In this document: one piece after another, positions 15,102-22,897 of the stretch
Layout: every line of letters begins with the position of its first letter
How positions within the stretch are numbered: the first letter of the stretch is position 1
Origin: an uncultured Fidelibacterota bacterium
GTDB lineage: Bacteria; Marinisomatota; Marinisomatia; SCGC-AAA003-L08; GCA-002707645
NCBI GenBank assembly: GCA_913020255.1
Contig: CAJWAW010000010.1
Location: 1 to 25,393 of the forward strand
Reading direction: 5' to 3'
Length of the DNA: 25,393 bases
Translations under genes and position numbers: made by a program
The notes under the pieces: model-generated
Told to the model about the DNA's origin: nothing
The model's input: only the letters and a program-made list of their open reading frames with translations
Databases searched by the model: none

Positions 15102-16399
15102 TGTTAATTTATCTATTTATTATTCTTGGAGTTGGCCTCTTATCAAAAAAATCATCAAATGAAGATGACTATTTATTTGCTTCGAGGAAACTAACTTTAC
15201 CAGCATTTATTGCCACCTTTGTGACAACTTGGTATGGTGGTATCCTTGAAATTGGAAGATTTACATTTGAAAATGGTATTATCACATGGATAATATTTGG
15301 TTTTTTTTACTACATTGCAGCTCTACTATTATTGGTATTTATTGCACCTAAAATTCATAAAAATAGTATCAATACAATACCTGGTTATTTTCATATAAAT
15401 TTTGGCTATATACCTGGTATAATATCTTCAATTATAATTTTATTATTATCTTCACCCGCACCATATTTAATGATATTTGCTACTATCTTTAACCATGTAT
15501 ATGATATTAATTATATTTATTCAATCTTTATTGGACTGTTCTTTTCTGTTTCCTATATAATGCTTGGCGGATTTAAATCAATTATAAGAACAGACAAAAT
15601 TCAATTTATTCTTATGTATGTTGGTTTTATCATTCTTTTGATAAAACTCTATATTGATTTTGGTGGAATATCATTTTTAATCAATAATGCACCTCAAGGA
15701 CATTTGGAATTATCCAATAAGCTTCCTATAGGCTATCTTATATCATGGCTATTTATAGCAATGATAACTTTTATCGATCCAAATATTTTTCATAGAGTTT
15801 ACTCCGCTAAAAATAAAAAGATATTATCAAAAGGCATTCTATATTCAATAGTATTTTGGATGATATTTGATTTTCTAACTATATCTACGGGTTTATATTC
15901 ATCTGCTATTATAAAATCAAGCAATATTACATCTTCCCCATACCTAATGCTATCTGATATGGTTTTACCTCCTTATTTGCAGGAATTTTTTATTATTTCA
16001 CTGCTTTCAATTGTTATGTCAACCATAGATAGCTTTACATTTACATCAGCTATCACCATTGGAAATGAAATTAAAAATAAGAAATCAATGAAGTTTAATA
16101 CGAGAATAGGACTATTGATCACATCAATAATAGCTGTAGTTATATGTATATCATTTAATAAAGTTATTGATATATGGTATGTTTTTGGCTCGATTGGAGC
16201 ATCATCACTATTAATACCTTTAATAAAGATTATTTTTAATACTGATTATAAGATTAATTATCCCACAATGACATTAATAATGCCCGCAGCTATAGCATCT
16301 GTATGGATTTATTTAGGCTACCCGTATAATATTGATCCTATATTTCCGGGAATGCTTAGTAGCTTTATTTTAAATAAAACTATTCACAAATTAAGTTAG
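15101..16399 (+). CDS. SSS-family sodium:solute symporter, ThiV-like
   Basis: A 432-residue inner-membrane protein with about 12-13 hydrophobic helices. The solute:sodium symporter signatures GGFKSIIRTDKIQFILMYVG (156-175) and FIDPNIFHRVYSAKN (224-238) are clear, along with an early polar break at TTWYGG (42-47) in TM2, where sodium and substrate bind in the family. Its ATG overlaps the receptor stop by one base (TAATG), so it is translated under the same TPP riboswitch. Riboswitch-controlled SSS transporters have been called ThiV; in SAR11 one is proposed to carry the thiamine pyrimidine precursor HMP. Substrate here is therefore inferred as thiamine or HMP. The 3' end overlaps the convergent lipoprotein gene by 20 bases. 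Confidence 0.88.
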   Translation: MLIYLFIILGVGLLSKKSSNEDDYLFASRKLTLPAFIATFVTTWYGGILEIGRFTFENGIITWIIFGFFYYIAALLLLVFIAPKIHKNSINTIPGYFHINFGYIPGIISSIIILLLSSPAPYLMIFATIFNHVYDINYIYSIFIGLFFSVSYIMLGGFKSIIRTDKIQFILMYVGFIILLIKLYIDFGGISFLINNAPQGHLELSNKLPIGYLISWLFIAMITFIDPNIFHRVYSAKNKKILSKGILYSIVFWMIFDFLTISTGLYSSAIIKSSNITSSPYLMLSDMVLPPYLQEFFIISLLSIVMSTIDSFTFTSAITIGNEIKNKKSMKFNTRIGLLITSIIAVVICISFNKVIDIWYVFGSIGASSLLIPLIKIIFNTDYKINYPTMTLIMPAAIASVWIYLGYPYNIDPIFPGMLSSFILNKTIHKLS

Positions 16400-16784
16400 A
16401 TATAACAGGCCAAGAATCTGAAACACCCCATGATCCTGGATTATTTTCATTGCAATAACCAACGCGGTCACAAGAATAAAATTCGGGGTTTGCTTCGCTA
16501 TAATTGCATCCTATGTTTAGTACATTTTGAACTGGTCCAACCGTTATGCTATCATATGAAAGAGCAGAAGTATATCCAGCCATAACACAATATCCATCAG
16601 CAATTACCGCTAACCCCTCTACTCCATACGCGCTACAACCTTGAATTATAGCTCCACATCCTGAAAGATATTCAAAATCATCATATCCGCATACACTATC
16701 AATAAGACCAGTAACTTCATTTGGACTATCACCATCACAACTAAATACAAATAAACCAACACCAATTAATAATAATTTTACCAT
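16380..16784 (-). CDS. Cysteine-rich lipoprotein, 134 residues
   Basis: Not recognised. A short signal peptide ends in a lipobox-like VFSC with Cys16 as the expected lipidation site, followed by DGDS; the mature protein would be tethered to a membrane. Eight further cysteines (32, 43, 50, 66, 93, 105, 111, 133) are spread through about 100 residues, an even number consistent with four disulfides in the periplasm or outside. Composition is rich in Gly, Ser, Tyr and low in Lys, and the DNA is less AT-rich than surrounding genes, notably with CG-containing codons. It follows the IlvC-like gene by 3 bases. Function unknown. Confidence 0.75.
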   Translation of the reverse strand: MVKLLLIGVGLFVFSCDGDSPNEVTGLIDSVCGYDDFEYLSGCGAIIQGCSAYGVEGLAVIADGYCVMAGYTSALSYDSITVGPVQNVLNIGCNYSEANPEFYSCDRVGYCNENNPGSWGVSDSWPVISNLICE

Positions 16785-16787
16785 AAC

Positions 16788-17777
16788 CTAATTACCTTTT
16801 TTAGTTTTTTCAAATAATACATTCATAATTTTTGATATTTCATCTGAGCTTTTACTATCTATTGATGATTTGTATTTCAATGTATCAACATTAGCCTTAA
16901 GATCTTTTACAAAATTACCATTTTTTATATCACTGAGGATATTTTTTAATTTATTTTCATATTCATCATCAATTAGATAATTACCAGATTTAAGCCCACC
17001 AAAGCGCGCTGTATCGCTTATTGCATTATAGAGATAACCAAAACCTTTTTCATGAAATAAATCAACAATCATTTTAATCTCATAGTAACATACAAACCAT
17101 GCAACAGTCGGCGAATAACCATCTTCAAGCAATACTTTAAGTGATTTTTCTATCATCATTGGAAGAGCGCCAGTTAAGAGTGATTGTTCTCCAAATAAAT
17201 CTGTTTCTGTTTCTTCTTTAAAGGTTGACAGAAATGAACATACCCTTGCAGATCCTATAGCCTTGCTATATGCCTTTGCTGTATCTAGAGCATCACCAGA
17301 ATAGTTTTGATCAATAGCAAGTAGCGCAGGAACTCCGCTACCTTTCTTATACTCATCCCTGACCATTTGCCCACCTCCACTTGGCGCTACCATTATAACA
17401 TCAACATTTTCTGGAGGCTGAATTAAATTGTACGTAACATTGTATCCATGAGAGAAAAGAATTGTATCATTCTCATTTAGATGACTTTTAATTTTTGAAT
17501 TAAAAACTTCTGGAATGGACGCATCTGAGACTAATATGCATATTAAATTAGCCCAAGATGATACATTCTCAATTGAATCATAAACGATATCGCTCTTTAA
17601 TAAATCTTTTTCTATTGAATCAATACTTCTGACGCCTACCTTTATAGATACACCATAATCTCTTAAATTTAAAGCTTGGGCTCTACCTTGATTACCATAT
17701 CCAATAATACCTATTTTTTTATTTTTAATAGGAGTTATATCAATATCTTTATCAAAAAATAATGTTTGATTATTCAT
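16788..17777 (-). CDS. ilvC: Ketol-acid reductoisomerase homologue with altered active site
   Basis: A 329-residue protein colinear with class I ketol-acid reductoisomerase of branched-chain amino-acid synthesis. N-terminal Rossmann domain: GYGNQGRAQALNLRD (26-40) and VGVR; C-terminal helical domain: EETETDLFGEQ (188-198). In P. aeruginosa-type numbering the catalytic residues are His107, Lys130, Asp190, Glu194, Glu226, Glu230 and Ser251; here, at a constant offset of three, they are His110, Ser133, Asp193, Glu197, Val229, Glu233 and Ser254. So the substrate lysine and one magnesium-binding glutamate are lost (APSGGG for APKGPG, WFVCYYE for YFECLHE). No other ilv genes are nearby. It may be a paralogue acting on a different substrate; the symbol marks homology only. 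Confidence 0.85.
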   Translation of the reverse strand: MNNQTLFFDKDIDITPIKNKKIGIIGYGNQGRAQALNLRDYGVSIKVGVRSIDSIEKDLLKSDIVYDSIENVSSWANLICILVSDASIPEVFNSKIKSHLNENDTILFSHGYNVTYNLIQPPENVDVIMVAPSGGGQMVRDEYKKGSGVPALLAIDQNYSGDALDTAKAYSKAIGSARVCSFLSTFKEETETDLFGEQSLLTGALPMMIEKSLKVLLEDGYSPTVAWFVCYYEIKMIVDLFHEKGFGYLYNAISDTARFGGLKSGNYLIDDEYENKLKNILSDIKNGNFVKDLKANVDTLKYKSSIDSKSSDEISKIMNVLFEKTKKGN

Positions 17778-17821
17778 TTTTTATTTAAAATAGTTATAAC
17801 TAAATATATTAAGATATATAT

Positions 17822-18118
17822 TTACTTAGGTAATTTAATCTTGCGAAGCTCTTTATCAGCATTTTGTCTATAAACAATGATAGTTTTACCTATATTACCA
17901 ACAATAGAAAGTTTTATATGCTTTTTAATATCAGATAAATCATCTGATGTTAATTTGTTTTCATGAGATTTTATTTTAATAAGCTCATCAGAGTCCAAGT
18001 TTTCATTTATTGAATTTAAAATGCCTTTAGAAATACTATTTTTACCTATATAGACTTTAGGTTTCAAGGAATGAGCTAATGATCTAAGGTACTTTCGTTG
18101 TTTGCTACTAAGATCCAA
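17822..18118 (-). CDS. yhbY: YhbY/CRS1-YhbY-domain RNA-binding protein
   Basis: A 98-residue single CRM-domain protein associated with pre-50S ribosomal subunits in relatives. The N-terminus LSSKQRKYLRSLAHSLKPKVYIGKN matches the family, followed by the conserved GxxxG-like N-S-I-S-K-G-I-L segment, DELIKIK (44-50) and the C-terminal strand GKTIIVYRQN. The start is TTG at 18118, directly after the TAA of the upstream dockerin gene (TAATTG); no ATG or GTG occurs nearby in frame. Therefore it should be translated from the same message. Confidence 0.93.
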   Translation of the reverse strand: MDLSSKQRKYLRSLAHSLKPKVYIGKNSISKGILNSINENLDSDELIKIKSHENKLTSDDLSDIKKHIKLSIVGNIGKTIIVYRQNADKELRKIKLPK

Positions 18119-20233
18119 TTAATTATTAAGTATTATATTTACAATATTAACTATATCAGTCACATCAATACTTCCATCATTATTGAGATCTGCTACATCT
18201 GCTTGAGATGAAGTAGGATCATATATACCTAATATTATATTAACAATTAGTATGACATCTAAAACATCTAGATTGCCATCAAAATTAACATCTCCATATG
18301 TTGCATCAAAAGCAACAGCTTCCAACGTAAAATCATCTAATGCAGCTTCAACAAGAGAACCACCAGATCCAGTATCTCCAGAGTAAGATAAATCAGATGC
18401 GATAAATCGAAACTGCACATTATCACTTAAATTTATATACTCGTTAAGAACAAATCTTTGTTGCTGCCAACTTGGATTTGATAAATTAGTATTTTCTAAA
18501 TCGACCCAGTCAATCCCATTATTTGTAACTTGAACAACCCAATAATCAGTACCTGGATTATTACCTAAATTATTTGTGTACCACCTCCAATAGGTTAATA
18601 ATACACTATCAAAATTAGATAAATCGTAATTTTTTGAAAACAAGGTTGTAGTACCACCATCTACATCATCCTGACCTGAATTGTTTTCAACCTCATTATT
18701 ACCAGTTACAAAGCATCTTTCACCCTCTTCCGAATGGTCAGAATCTGTTTGCGCAAGCACCCCATCATCATAAGTGGGATTTGGAACAGCAAGCTCCCAA
18801 ATTCCTGCTGAAGCATCAGATTCTACGTACCAATCATTCTCAGTTTCAAAAGATTGAACAACATAATCTTCTAAATCACCATATACAAAAAGAACATATC
18901 CATTTTCATTATTAGGATATGCACTAAACTGACCTTGCGTATTAGAAGCTGTTATGTAATAATAAATAATTACACCTTCTTGATCAGGAACATATACTAC
19001 ATTATAATTATTTGAATTTCCTGATTGACTCATAGGTAATTGAGACCAATTCTCATTGTCAAAACTATAATTAAGCGTAACTTCATCAACATCACCAGTA
19101 AAAGATGTTACAGTAGCACTAAAATTAATATATGGGCCATCAACCTCAACATTAACATCTTGAATATCATCATGTAAAATACTTACACCCCCAAGCTCTA
19201 AAACAAATAGACCTTGCTCTATATCACTTGAAATAATATAACCACTTGGCAAATAGGCATAAACACCCCAATTACTTACATATAATCCTTCAATATCACT
19301 AAAGTCATAATATGCTATTTCTTGTAAGTTTGTAGGATCTGTTATGTCTAAAACTCTAGTTCCATCTGCGTAATATGAAATAATAAGTATATTCTCTCCT
19401 GGGCGTACATAAAGATTATGTGCTGAATGTGTTTCCCATTCAGGCGTTACATATTCATCAACTAAATTAATATTATCATAATTAGAAATATCCCAAACCT
19501 TAATATGTCCACCTTGATTTTCATCACCAGTAAATAAATAATTTTCATCCTCAGTAACTGCAACGTCATGAGTACTAATACCACTAAGTCCTGTAAAATG
19601 TGATGCTAAAGTCATTGGGTTAGTTTTATCTGAAACATCGACAATATAAAAATAACCTGTATAAATACCTGCGCAATATAGTTTATTATTATAAACTTCA
19701 ATATCATGGCAATAATCTTCGGTCCAGGTACCAACTAATTCTGGATTAGCTGGATCAACTAAGTCATATATCCAAACATCATGAACATCAGCACCTACAA
19801 CATATAGATATCCATCTAAATCAACATGAATATTATGTGAATTGTCAAGAGGGCCATCTCCAAAGGTAGTATTTCCATCACCATCAAGAGTGTTTACTAG
19901 AATTGGATTATCGGGATCATCTACACTCACTACTTTAATACCATCATTTGCTTCAGTTCCAATATATACATGTCGATTCCAATATTTTAAATCACGCCAT
20001 ATACTATTACCACCATCAATTCTATCAATTTCAAAAGGATTATACGGATCTGTTATATCGATAAAAGTTGCTGCATCTTGCAATCCCATAACAGCAAATT
20101 CTCTTCCATCCTGCGCAAAGCCTGTTATATCTGATGAATTCTGTTCATAAGGCAAATGCGATATTAACTGCATATTATAACCTTGTGTTAAACCTAAATT
20201 AAAAAATAATGTTAATAAAATTAATCGTAGCAT
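18119..20233 (-). CDS. Choice-of-anchor B family protein with C-terminal dockerin-like domain
   Basis: A 704-residue secreted protein with a signal peptide (about 1-16). Residues 20-348 form the choice-of-anchor B module, a beta-propeller of LVIVD-type repeats with recurring phrases such as DITDPYNP, DLVDPANPE, DVSDKTNP, DITDPTN and many His residues (SHNIHVD, CHDIEV, THDVAV, SAHNLYV). An Ig-like segment (about 355-445) and a jelly-roll-like domain (about 455-640) follow. The last 60 residues hold two calcium loops, DVNFDGNLDVLD and DLNNDGSIDVTD, each followed by an I/V-rich helix, a type I dockerin-like pair. In Marinimicrobia-like genomes this ending occurs on secreted proteins without cellulosomes and may act in surface attachment. 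Biochemical role unknown. Confidence 0.93.
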   Translation of the reverse strand: MLRLILLTLFFNLGLTQGYNMQLISHLPYEQNSSDITGFAQDGREFAVMGLQDAATFIDITDPYNPFEIDRIDGGNSIWRDLKYWNRHVYIGTEANDGIKVVSVDDPDNPILVNTLDGDGNTTFGDGPLDNSHNIHVDLDGYLYVVGADVHDVWIYDLVDPANPELVGTWTEDYCHDIEVYNNKLYCAGIYTGYFYIVDVSDKTNPMTLASHFTGLSGISTHDVAVTEDENYLFTGDENQGGHIKVWDISNYDNINLVDEYVTPEWETHSAHNLYVRPGENILIISYYADGTRVLDITDPTNLQEIAYYDFSDIEGLYVSNWGVYAYLPSGYIISSDIEQGLFVLELGGVSILHDDIQDVNVEVDGPYINFSATVTSFTGDVDEVTLNYSFDNENWSQLPMSQSGNSNNYNVVYVPDQEGVIIYYYITASNTQGQFSAYPNNENGYVLFVYGDLEDYVVQSFETENDWYVESDASAGIWELAVPNPTYDDGVLAQTDSDHSEEGERCFVTGNNEVENNSGQDDVDGGTTTLFSKNYDLSNFDSVLLTYWRWYTNNLGNNPGTDYWVVQVTNNGIDWVDLENTNLSNPSWQQQRFVLNEYINLSDNVQFRFIASDLSYSGDTGSGGSLVEAALDDFTLEAVAFDATYGDVNFDGNLDVLDVILIVNIILGIYDPTSSQADVADLNNDGSIDVTDIVNIVNIILNN

Positions 20234-20344
20234 TGATTTTCCCTATTTTAATGACTTTAATTTATAAATTTTTATACTAAAGTGTAATGTTAAAGTGTGT
20301 AACAATAATTTAAATATGTGATTTTAATCAAATTTTAATCAAAA

Positions 20345-20350
20345 TATAAT
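20345..20350 (+). promoter_or_regulatory. -10 promoter element for the intergenic RNA
   Basis: A perfect TATAAT on the plus strand ending 7 bases before 20358, where the outer stem of the structured RNA begins. The upstream region is T/A-rich without a clear -35 box. Confidence 0.5.
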
Positions 20351-20356
20351 AATTAA

Positions 20357-20462
20357 CTTGAGATGTAAGTTTAAGATGCTTGTCTTAGTTTCTTACAAAA
20401 CAAGTCTCAAATTGGCCTTGATGACAAAAAAAATAAACCCCTGAATTTCAGGGGTTTATTAT
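20357..20462 (+). ncRNA. Candidate structured small RNA with pseudoknot
   Basis: The 300-base gap 20234-20533 between divergent genes holds no credible frame but has a folded unit. The outer stem TTGAGA (20358-20363) pairs with TCTCAA (20405-20410); it continues as TGTAAG (20364-20369) with CTTACA (20392-20397); an inner hairpin TAAGA/TCTTA (20372-20376 with 20383-20387) has the loop TGCTTG. The loop bases CTTG (20379-20382) can pair with CAAG (20401-20404), which lies in the 7-base bulge between the two outer helices, forming a pseudoknot. A TATAAT sits at the right distance upstream and a 14-bp terminator follows, giving a transcript of about 105 bases. It matches no RNA family I know. mdh has its own later promoter, so this is more likely a separate RNA than a leader, but a leader is possible. 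Confidence 0.5.
20432..20460 (+). terminator. Strong, probably bidirectional intrinsic terminator
   Basis: A perfect 14-bp inverted repeat, AATAAACCCCTGAA and TTCAGGGGTTTATT, separated by one base (so a practical loop of 3-5 bases). The GC core CCCCTGAA/TTCAGGGG is followed on the plus strand by TTTATTATTT and on the minus strand by TTTATTTTTTTTT. It lies between two divergent genes, where neither flanking coding gene needs a terminator, which argues for a separate transcript ending here. Confidence 0.85.
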
Positions 20463-20500
20463 TTCATTTAAATAAATAAGATTATTCCTTAATTTTATAT

Positions 20501-20506
20501 TATAAT
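20501..20506 (+). promoter_or_regulatory. Candidate -10 element for mdh
   Basis: TATAAT 28 bases before the mdh ATG and downstream of the terminator. It predicts a start near 20513 and a very short leader with AGGAG (20524-20528) as the ribosome-binding site. No good -35 box. Confidence 0.45.
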
Positions 20507-20533
20507 CATTATACATATTTTACAGGAGATCAA

Positions 20534-21469
20534 ATGGCAAGAAAAAAAATATCACTTATTGGTGGGGGTCAAATTGGTGGAAATCTAGCATTATTAGCAG
20601 CTCAAAAAGAATTAGGAGATATTGTTATTTATGATATTCCAAATGCTGAAGGCATGATAAAAGGTAAAGCTTTAGATATTTCACAATTAACACCACTTGA
20701 TGGATATGATTCAAACATAAAAGGGACATCTAACCCAGAAAATATTAAAGATTCTGACGTTGTTATAATAACCGCTGGAATTCCAAGAAAACCTGGAATG
20801 AACAGAGAAGATCTTCTTGAAATAAATATTAAAATAATTACTGATGTTGCTAATAACGTAAAAAAATATGCACCAAATGCATTTGTAATTGTTCTATCTA
20901 ATCCAATTGATGCAATTGTTTATTCATTCTACAAGGTATCAGGATTTTCAAAAAATAAAGTTATTGGCATGGCTGGAGTTCTAGATAGTACGAGATTTAA
21001 AACTTTTTTAGCTATGGAATCTGGCTACTCAACCCAAGATATCAATTGTATGGTTTTAGGAGGTCACGGAGATACAATGGTTCCAATTACAAGGTTAGCA
21101 ACAATTGGTGGCATTCCTGCAGATGAAGTTATATCTAAAGAAAAGCTTGATGCTATTGTAGAAAGAACACGATTTGGTGGAGGTGAACTAGTGAAGTTAT
21201 TTGGTAATGGTTCAGCTTACTATGCACCTGCTGCATCAGCTATTGAGATGGCTGAATCATATCTTAAAGATAAAAAACGCGTGCTACCATGTGCAGCACT
21301 ATGCGAAGGAGAATTTGGTATTAATGGATATTTCATTGGAGTTCCAACAGTTATTGGTTCTAATGGAATAGAAAAAATATTAGAATTTAAATTACATGAA
21401 AATGAGAAAGAAGAATTAGAAAATACATTAAATGCCGTTAAAAAAACTGTTGAAGAAACAGGCATATAA
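20534..21469 (+). CDS. mdh: Malate dehydrogenase, LDH-like type
   Basis: Interconverts malate and oxaloacetate with NAD in the citric-acid cycle. The 311-residue protein has the glycine-rich motif GGGQIGG (10-16), Asp34 in VIYD for NAD preference, the active-site loop IPRKPGMNRED with Arg85 and Arg91 (arginine in the substrate-specificity position marks malate rather than lactate), LSNPIDAI, Arg154 and the catalytic GGHGDTMVP with His178. AGGAG is positioned 5 bases before the ATG. It is followed after 9 bases by the AGCS symporter gene with its own AAGGAG site, so the two are probably one operon. Confidence 0.97.
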   Translation: MARKKISLIGGGQIGGNLALLAAQKELGDIVIYDIPNAEGMIKGKALDISQLTPLDGYDSNIKGTSNPENIKDSDVVIITAGIPRKPGMNREDLLEINIKIITDVANNVKKYAPNAFVIVLSNPIDAIVYSFYKVSGFSKNKVIGMAGVLDSTRFKTFLAMESGYSTQDINCMVLGGHGDTMVPITRLATIGGIPADEVISKEKLDAIVERTRFGGGELVKLFGNGSAYYAPAASAIEMAESYLKDKKRVLPCAALCEGEFGINGYFIGVPTVIGSNGIEKILEFKLHENEKEELENTLNAVKKTVEETGI

Positions 21470-21478
21470 GGAGAAAAT

Positions 21479-22897
21479 ATGAGTTTTTTAGATCAAATAA
21501 ATGAATTTTTTGGGATATTTGTGGGATACCTTGCACCTGTTCTATTTTATTCCGTTAATGGTTTTCCTTTAATAGTTCTAGTTTTGTTGACAGGGGGACT
21601 TGTATTTACATTTTATTTTAAATTTATAAATATTAGGGGTTTTAGCCATTCAATAGATATTATTAAGGGTAAGTATGACAATCCAGATGATACTGGGCAA
21701 ATAAGTCATTTTCAAGCTCTTACTTCTGCTTTATCAGCAACCATAGGTTTAGGAAATATAGCAGGTGTTGCAGTTGCTGTATCACTTGGTGGTCCTGGGG
21801 CTGTATTTTGGATGGTTTTTATTGCTTTTTTCAGCATGTCAGCAAAATTTGTATCATGTACACTTGGTCAATTATACAGGCAAGTAAATGAAGATGGATC
21901 TGTAAGTGGTGGTCCTATGTACTACCTAGATAAAGGTTTAAAAGAAAAAGGATTCGGTACATTAGGTAAAGTACTTGGAGGAATGTATGCTGTATTTATT
22001 ATTGGTGGAGCTTTTGGTGGTGGAAATATGTTTCAAGCTAATCAATCCTATGAACTTTTTGGAAAACTTATTGGTTTACCAAACTATTTATATGGCATAC
22101 TATTAGCTATTCTTGTTGGAACTGTAATTATTGGTGGTATTAAACGAATTGGCCAAACAACAGAAAAAATTGTTCCACTTATGGTTGTCTTGTATGTTGG
22201 AGCATCATTGTTTGTAATTATAACAAATATAGATAAACTTCCACTTGTACTTTCCTCAATTGTAAATCAAGCATTTTCACCTGATGCTGCTTATGGTGGA
22301 TTTATTGGTGCTCTTGTAACAGGAATTAAAAGGGCTGTATTTAGTAACGAAGGTGGTGTTGGCTCTGCTTCAATTGCACACTCAGCTGCAAAAACTGATG
22401 AACCCATTAGAGAAGGTATTGTTGCTATGATTGGTCCATTCATTGATACTATAGTTGTATGTTTTATGACAGCTTCTGTTATTTTAATTACTTCAGATAT
22501 CAACCCCTTATACCAAGTTGGTGGAGGTATTAATGGAGCAGAACTTACATCAGCTGCGTTTGGGTCTGTTATATCCTGGTTCCCTTACATTTTATCAATA
22601 GTTGTATTTTTATTTTCATTTAGTACAATGATTTCATGGTACTATTACGGAGATAAAGGTTGGAAATATTTATTTGGAGATTCTTCAATAAAAGTATATC
22701 AAGCTATGTATTTAAGCGCTGTTGTGTTAGGATCAGTTGCTTCTCTTGGTAATGTAATTGATTTTTCTGATATGATGATTCTATCTTGTGGATTTCCAAA
22801 CATTATAGGATGTATGTTCTTATTGCCAGTAATCAAATCACACTTAGATAATTATTGGATTAGATTTAAGGCAAACGAATTCAAAACATATAATTAG
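21479..22897 (+). CDS. Alanine/glycine:cation symporter (AGCS family)
   Basis: A 472-residue inner-membrane transporter importing small neutral amino acids (alanine, glycine) with Na+ or H+. Family motifs: SHFQALTSALSATIGLGNIAGVAVAVSLGGPGAVFWM in two halves between 77 and 112, GGPMYYLDKGL (144-154), VFSNEGGVGSASIAHSAAKT in the second half, and a late SFSTMISWYYYGDKGWKYLFG. About eleven hydrophobic segments are visible. The common GTGNIAG reads GLGNIAG here. AAGGAG (21468-21473) supports the ATG. The TAG stop is directly followed by the TTG start of the next gene. Confidence 0.95.
   Translation: MSFLDQINEFFGIFVGYLAPVLFYSVNGFPLIVLVLLTGGLVFTFYFKFINIRGFSHSIDIIKGKYDNPDDTGQISHFQALTSALSATIGLGNIAGVAVAVSLGGPGAVFWMVFIAFFSMSAKFVSCTLGQLYRQVNEDGSVSGGPMYYLDKGLKEKGFGTLGKVLGGMYAVFIIGGAFGGGNMFQANQSYELFGKLIGLPNYLYGILLAILVGTVIIGGIKRIGQTTEKIVPLMVVLYVGASLFVIITNIDKLPLVLSSIVNQAFSPDAAYGGFIGALVTGIKRAVFSNEGGVGSASIAHSAAKTDEPIREGIVAMIGPFIDTIVVCFMTASVILITSDINPLYQVGGGINGAELTSAAFGSVISWFPYILSIVVFLFSFSTMISWYYYGDKGWKYLFGDSSIKVYQAMYLSAVVLGSVASLGNVIDFSDMMILSCGFPNIIGCMFLLPVIKSHLDNYWIRFKANEFKTYN

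Noticed and set aside
18122..18301. Evidence for a cellulosome from the dockerin-like C-terminus
   Set aside because: No cohesin, scaffoldin or polysaccharide-degrading gene is present; such calcium-loop pairs occur on many secreted proteins outside cellulosomes.
19842..20150. Plus-strand open frame of 102 codons opposite the choice-of-anchor B gene
   Set aside because: Antisense to a well-supported gene; Ser/Pro-rich composition is what the reverse of a Gly/Asp-rich gene gives.
20411..20431. Hammerhead-ribozyme-like TTGATGAC in the intergenic region
   Set aside because: The conserved CUGAUGA core is not matched exactly, and no GAAA partner or three-helix arrangement can be drawn.
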